Part shown: piece after piece, positions 60,896 to 64,000 of the stretch | How positions within the stretch are numbered: the first letter of the stretch is position 1 | How the letters are laid out: the number at the start of each line of letters is the position of its first letter | Assembly: GCA_965224105.1 (NCBI GenBank) | Contig: CBDCYH010000002.1 | Location: forward strand, 1,240,001 to 1,304,000 | DNA length: 64,000 bases | Source of the DNA: CBDCYH01 sp965224105 | GTDB taxonomy: Bacteria > Bacteroidota > Rhodothermia > Rhodothermales > JABDKH01 | Direction: 5' to 3' | Notes under the pieces: model-generated | What the model was told of the DNA's origin: nothing | The model's input: only the letters and a program-made list of their open reading frames with translations | Databases searched by the model: none | Program-made: the position numbers and the translations under genes

Positions 60896-60948
60896 TGCGA
60901 CGTCTCTATGGAGCGGTCAAATCCGAATCGTATACCGGCTCGCAACCA

Positions 60949-61587
60949 ATGAACAATACATCAGCAAACGAACACGTCCGGGAGCTGTACGATATGTCGG
61001 CGGATTGGTACGCAAAGCTCATGGACAAAGAGATTGAGAATCCGATCTACAAAGAACTCCTCGGCCGACTAGCGAAGAACATCAGACATATTAAGGGCGC
61101 GGTTGTCGACACCTCATGCGGACCGGGACATGTGCTAGCGTTGTACAGAGAACAATTCGATCCTGATCGCGCACTTGTTGGCATCGATCTGTCACCAAAG
61201 ATGGTGGAACTGGCGCGCACAAAACTTGCACCGACAAACACAGCTGTCGTCGGCGACATGCAACATCTGGACACGATAGAGTCAGACTCGGCTGCAGCGG
61301 TCCTGAGCTTTTTCGCCTTGCACCACCTCAGTGGTGAATCTGTCGAGCCGACGCTGAAGGAATGGGCGCGAGTCCTCGTACCCGGGGGGCGACTGGTGAT
61401 CGCAGCATGGGAGGGAACGGGACCAATTGACTATGGCGAACAATCGGACGTCATCGCACTTCGTTACACGCGGGCCCAGGTCGCAGGCTGGATGACGGCT
61501 GCGGGTTTTTTCGTGGACCGATGCCGGGTCGAACCCGTCGAGGACATGTCGATGGATGCGATATATGCAGAAGGTCGGGTTACTTAG
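60949..61587 (+). CDS. Class I SAM-dependent methyltransferase
   Basis: 212 residues from the ATG at 60949 (the frame is open upstream). Motif I VVDTSCGPGHVLAL at about residues 48-61, VGIDLSPKMVELART, then SAAAVLSFFALHHLS and GGRLVIAAWE. Small-molecule type. Located 53 bp after the dioxygenase, possibly in one transcript with it. Confidence 0.88.
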   Translation: MNNTSANEHVRELYDMSADWYAKLMDKEIENPIYKELLGRLAKNIRHIKGAVVDTSCGPGHVLALYREQFDPDRALVGIDLSPKMVELARTKLAPTNTAVVGDMQHLDTIESDSAAAVLSFFALHHLSGESVEPTLKEWARVLVPGGRLVIAAWEGTGPIDYGEQSDVIALRYTRAQVAGWMTAAGFFVDRCRVEPVEDMSMDAIYAEGRVT

Positions 61588-61629
61588 CGTTACCTTAAGC
61601 AGGGTAGGACCAGAATAACGTTTCCGAGC

Positions 61630-61995
61630 ATGAAAACCACTCCCGAGCACGATGAACGAATCGCCAACATGAAATTCGCGTCGGTGTATCCGCACTACGT
61701 AAGCCGGCTTCAGAAAAACGGCCGCACCGTTGAGGAGCTGCATGAGGTGATTACGTGGCTCACCGGGTTCGGCAGCTCCAGGATCGAAGAACTAATCAAC
61801 AAGGGCGTTACGTTTAAGGAATTCTTTGACGCCGCGACGCTGAACCCGAACGCACGTTTGATCAAGGGTGTGATCTGCGGCTACCGGATAGAGGAGATAC
61901 AGACCCCGTTAACCCGACACGCCCGGTACCTGGACAAATTGGTGGACGAGCTTGCGAGGGGGCGGAAGATGGAGAAAATCCTTCGGACTGCCTAG
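61630..61995 (+). CDS. DUF2200 family protein
   Basis: 121 residues. ERIANMKFASVYPHYVSRLQKNGRTVEELHEVITWLTGF in pieces matches DUF2200. Function unknown; members are found in single copy near unrelated genes. The C-terminal end is basic. Confidence 0.85.
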   Translation: MKTTPEHDERIANMKFASVYPHYVSRLQKNGRTVEELHEVITWLTGFGSSRIEELINKGVTFKEFFDAATLNPNARLIKGVICGYRIEEIQTPLTRHARYLDKLVDELARGRKMEKILRTA

Positions 61996-62075
61996 TCCAC
62001 GAGGTGGCGACTATTTTAGATGGCGGCGCTCTATTACGGGTAAGCCGCAGCCAGTCATTCAACCCACAGCCTACC

Positions 62076-63137
62076 ATGAAATATATTATACCGATCCTGC
62101 TGCTGGTTCAATTCTCAGCCTGCGCGGGTGTTAAGAATGCAACAAGGGACAACGTTCCTCTAACAATGGCAGACGAGCAAAAACTGCAACATGCGATCGG
62201 TCTTTATGACCAAGGCGATTACGACGGCGCCCTGGAAATTTTTATACCGCTCACGGAGTCAGCACCAGACAATGCGGAGGTATTCTACGAGACGGCGATT
62301 ACGCTGAATCGGATGGGCCAGTTTGCGGAGAGTCAGCGCTATGCTTTGCGAGGGCTGGAGATATCGTCGCCAACCCAACCTCGCCTGCATCACGTGGTTG
62401 GAATCAACTACGACATGCTTGGTGAGCAGGACAAGGCTGCTAAAGCTCTGAAGCGTGGTATAAAAGAGGATGGGACATACTATTCGCTGCACTATAGCCT
62501 CGCGATTGTCGAGATGAATCGCGGTAACTTCGAAGCTGCTGTTGAGAGTTTTGAGAATACCATTGCGCTGGTGCCAACGCACGCCAACAGCCATCTCGGA
62601 ATTGCGAACGCTCGTCGGGCCCAGGGAAAGCAACTCGAGCCGTTGCTTGCAGCTACTTTTTACCTCGTTGCGGCTACGGACTCGGATCAAGCGCCCGCAG
62701 TGCGAGAAATGGTATGGGAAATACTGACCGGGGCGGTTGAGAAAACCGGAGAAAATGAATTCACCTTGAGCGTGGTGTTGGGCGAAGACGATGACGACCC
62801 CATCAGCGCGATCGAAATGATGATGCCACTTATGGCAGCGAGCATGGTCCTGCCTGAAAAAGCAGAGATGCAACGCATCGAACATCTCGCCGAGCAATAC
62901 GATTTTGTTCTGGGGATGCTATCCGAGAAGAGTCGAAAACAATCGGATCGAGTATTGTGGAAGATGTATGTTCCGTTTTTTTCCAGCGTGCACGAGGATG
63001 GATTCACGGAGACGTTAGTCTATCGCCTTTTTAATACCGAAGCATTTGGAGATGCCGAAGAGTGGATTGAGAATAATCGCGACAAGCTCGATGCGCTGGA
63101 TAAGTGGCTGGGTTCAATGGATACTGACGGTAGGTAG
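62076..63137 (+). CDS. TPR-repeat lipoprotein
   Basis: 353 residues from the ATG at 62076. Lipobox near LVQFSAC at residue 15. TPR-like repeats from about 30 to 200 (AIGLYDQGDYDGALEIFIPL, AITLNRMGQFAESQRYAL, HYSLAIVEMNRGNFEAAVESF, HLGIANARRAQGK). The rest is an acidic helical domain. Outer-membrane or periplasmic scaffold is likely. Confidence 0.82.
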   Translation: MKYIIPILLLVQFSACAGVKNATRDNVPLTMADEQKLQHAIGLYDQGDYDGALEIFIPLTESAPDNAEVFYETAITLNRMGQFAESQRYALRGLEISSPTQPRLHHVVGINYDMLGEQDKAAKALKRGIKEDGTYYSLHYSLAIVEMNRGNFEAAVESFENTIALVPTHANSHLGIANARRAQGKQLEPLLAATFYLVAATDSDQAPAVREMVWEILTGAVEKTGENEFTLSVVLGEDDDDPISAIEMMMPLMAASMVLPEKAEMQRIEHLAEQYDFVLGMLSEKSRKQSDRVLWKMYVPFFSSVHEDGFTETLVYRLFNTEAFGDAEEWIENNRDKLDALDKWLGSMDTDGR

Positions 63138-63159
63138 CCTCGTCAGTGGGTGGAAACCC

Positions 63160-63520
63160 GGAGGGCGACGTGAGGATCTCCATCTACAGAGCTCGGCCAT
63201 ACAGTTTGTGGTGGTCGTCACCGTTCTATGGATTCCAGCTCGGGGGCTGGAATGACGCGGGGGAGGTGGCGTTCACCGCCGCGGCATTCGTTAACCGCGT
63301 AGCGTTATTCCACCCCCAAGGTGTCACCCCAGACGTGATCTGGGGTCCATACAGTTTGTGGATGTCGTCACCGCCGTATGGATTCCAGCTCGGGGGCTGG
63401 AATGACGCGGGGGAGGTGGAATTCACCGCCGCGGCATTCGTTAACCGCAGAGCATTATTCCACCCATATGGCGTCACCCCAGACGTGATCTGGGGTCCAT
63501 ACAGTTTGTGGTGGTTGCCA
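63160..63520. repeat. 150-bp tandem copies of the two-hairpin intergenic repeat
   Basis: ACAGTTTGTG recurs at 63201, 63351 and 63501, an exact 150-bp period, so 2.3 units are present. Each unit has CCCCAGA/TCTGGGG and TTCCAGC/GCTGGAA hairpins. Because 150 is a multiple of three, the frame stays open across the units and mimics a repeat protein; codon content and family knowledge argue against a real one. Confidence 0.85.
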
Positions 63521-63562
63521 CAGTGTTGCGAGTGCTAATCGAATACAGACTCGACTCACCGC

Positions 63563-64000
63563 TTAAAACCGAAATGCCCCCACGGCATTTTCGCATCCCT
63601 CCCAATTGATGCGAATGTTCGACTCATCCATCAACAGAGCTTCTGGCTCCAACAATTCCGGGAATCCCTTCCATCCTTCAGCCGGACCGAAAAAATCTCC
63701 GGATCTCGCCGAAGGATCCATGCATGCACGTATGATTCCCGTCGCTCCATCCTCTGCCGATTGCGCGCGACTCATAAGATCGCTATCTCCATCCATTCCA
63801 CCATCGGCCGCAGTGGTTACCTGCAATTGCGTACGGGCCAGCCCGGGATGGGCGAGAAGTGGAATCACGTTGGTGATGCCAGCCGCTTCCAATTTTTGCT
63901 TCAATCCATACGTGAATGCGGCATTGGCCAACTTGGTTTGGTGATAGCGCTCCCACCTCGGTCCTTGAAAACTTGCGTTCTGTTCGTCATTTCCATCGCC
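63563..64000 (-). CDS. SDR family oxidoreductase, C-terminal part
   Basis: Partial gene open to the window edge, 145 residues visible. It holds the catalytic Tyr-Lys pair in ERYHQTKLANAAF at the N-terminal side, then the TNVIPLLAHPGLARTQL segment after the Rossmann core and an acidic C terminus. The cofactor-binding start of the gene is outside the window. Confidence 0.85.
   Translation of the reverse strand, partial: GDGNDEQNASFQGPRWERYHQTKLANAAFTYGLKQKLEAAGITNVIPLLAHPGLARTQLQVTTAADGGMDGDSDLMSRAQSAEDGATGIIRACMDPSARSGDFFGPAEGWKGFPELLEPEALLMDESNIRINWEGCENAVGAFRF

Noticed and set aside
63146..63538. Open frame of 130 codons that looks like a repeat protein
   Set aside because: The frame is kept open by the exact 150-bp period of an intergenic repeat; related units at 53.8 and 34.7 kb are not in a common frame.

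Overview
The window looks like a chromosomal segment from a member of the Rhodothermota/Balneolota side of the Bacteroidota (FCB) supergroup. This is inferred from four things: secreted proteins ending in Por-type (type IX secretion) sorting domains, a DUF6090 membrane protein, a ribosomal protein S2 with a long Ala/Lys-rich tail, and housekeeping clusters of FCB type. No 16S gene is present to confirm it. Weak Shine-Dalgarno sites and several TTG/GTG starts fit the same group.

Region 1 (1-20.6 kb) is housekeeping. After the 3' end of a dnaJ-type gene and a HigB/HigA-like toxin-antitoxin pair, a long minus-strand block runs pyrH-frr-tRNA-Ser(GGA)-yicC-gmk-coaBC-uracil-DNA glycosylase-dnaB. 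Upstream of it on the same strand is rplM-rpsI-rpsB-tsf, closed by a clear rho-independent terminator. An ECF-type sigma factor and a one-TM partner protein (plus strand) converge on dnaN, which follows dnaA. The 500 bp upstream of dnaA carry DnaA-box-like sites and are an origin candidate. Divergent from dnaA is the plus-strand lipid cluster yceD-rpmF-plsX-fabH-fabD-fabG.

Region 2 (20.6-30 kb) starts abruptly after fabG, where acpP/fabF would normally follow. A 139-aa orphan is followed by a diverged remnant of a second fabG 3' end, which looks like a recombination scar. Next comes a probable defence island: TcmP with its three-Cys Gp37/Gp68 partner, a HEPN-like protein, and a tightly overlapping three-gene unit (MmeI/YeeA-like adenine methyltransferase, DExH helicase, GIY-YIG nuclease). 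The methyltransferase seems to lack its own nuclease active site, and its middle section has lower GC than its flanks.

Region 3 (30-53.7 kb) is accessory DNA. It holds small secreted proteins and lipoproteins, DUF4375/DMP19, Xre-RES and RHH-RelE toxin-antitoxin systems, GNAT and SAM-methyltransferase enzymes, an Mrr-type restriction enzyme, a large BNR/VPS10-like secreted protein, a serine hydrolase, an AraC regulator and NTF2-like proteins.

Region 4 (53.7-64 kb) mixes intact genes (LamG, phosphodiester glycosidase, SDR, DUF6632, TPR, PhyH dioxygenase, methyltransferase, DUF2200) with a gene graveyard at 53.69-54.41 kb. There, fragments of paralogues of three downstream genes are joined to tandem copies of a two-hairpin intergenic repeat, which recurs near 34.7, 55.8 and 63.2 kb. 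No integrase, transposase, CRISPR array or rRNA gene was seen. No housekeeping gene was recognised from 20.6 kb to the end.
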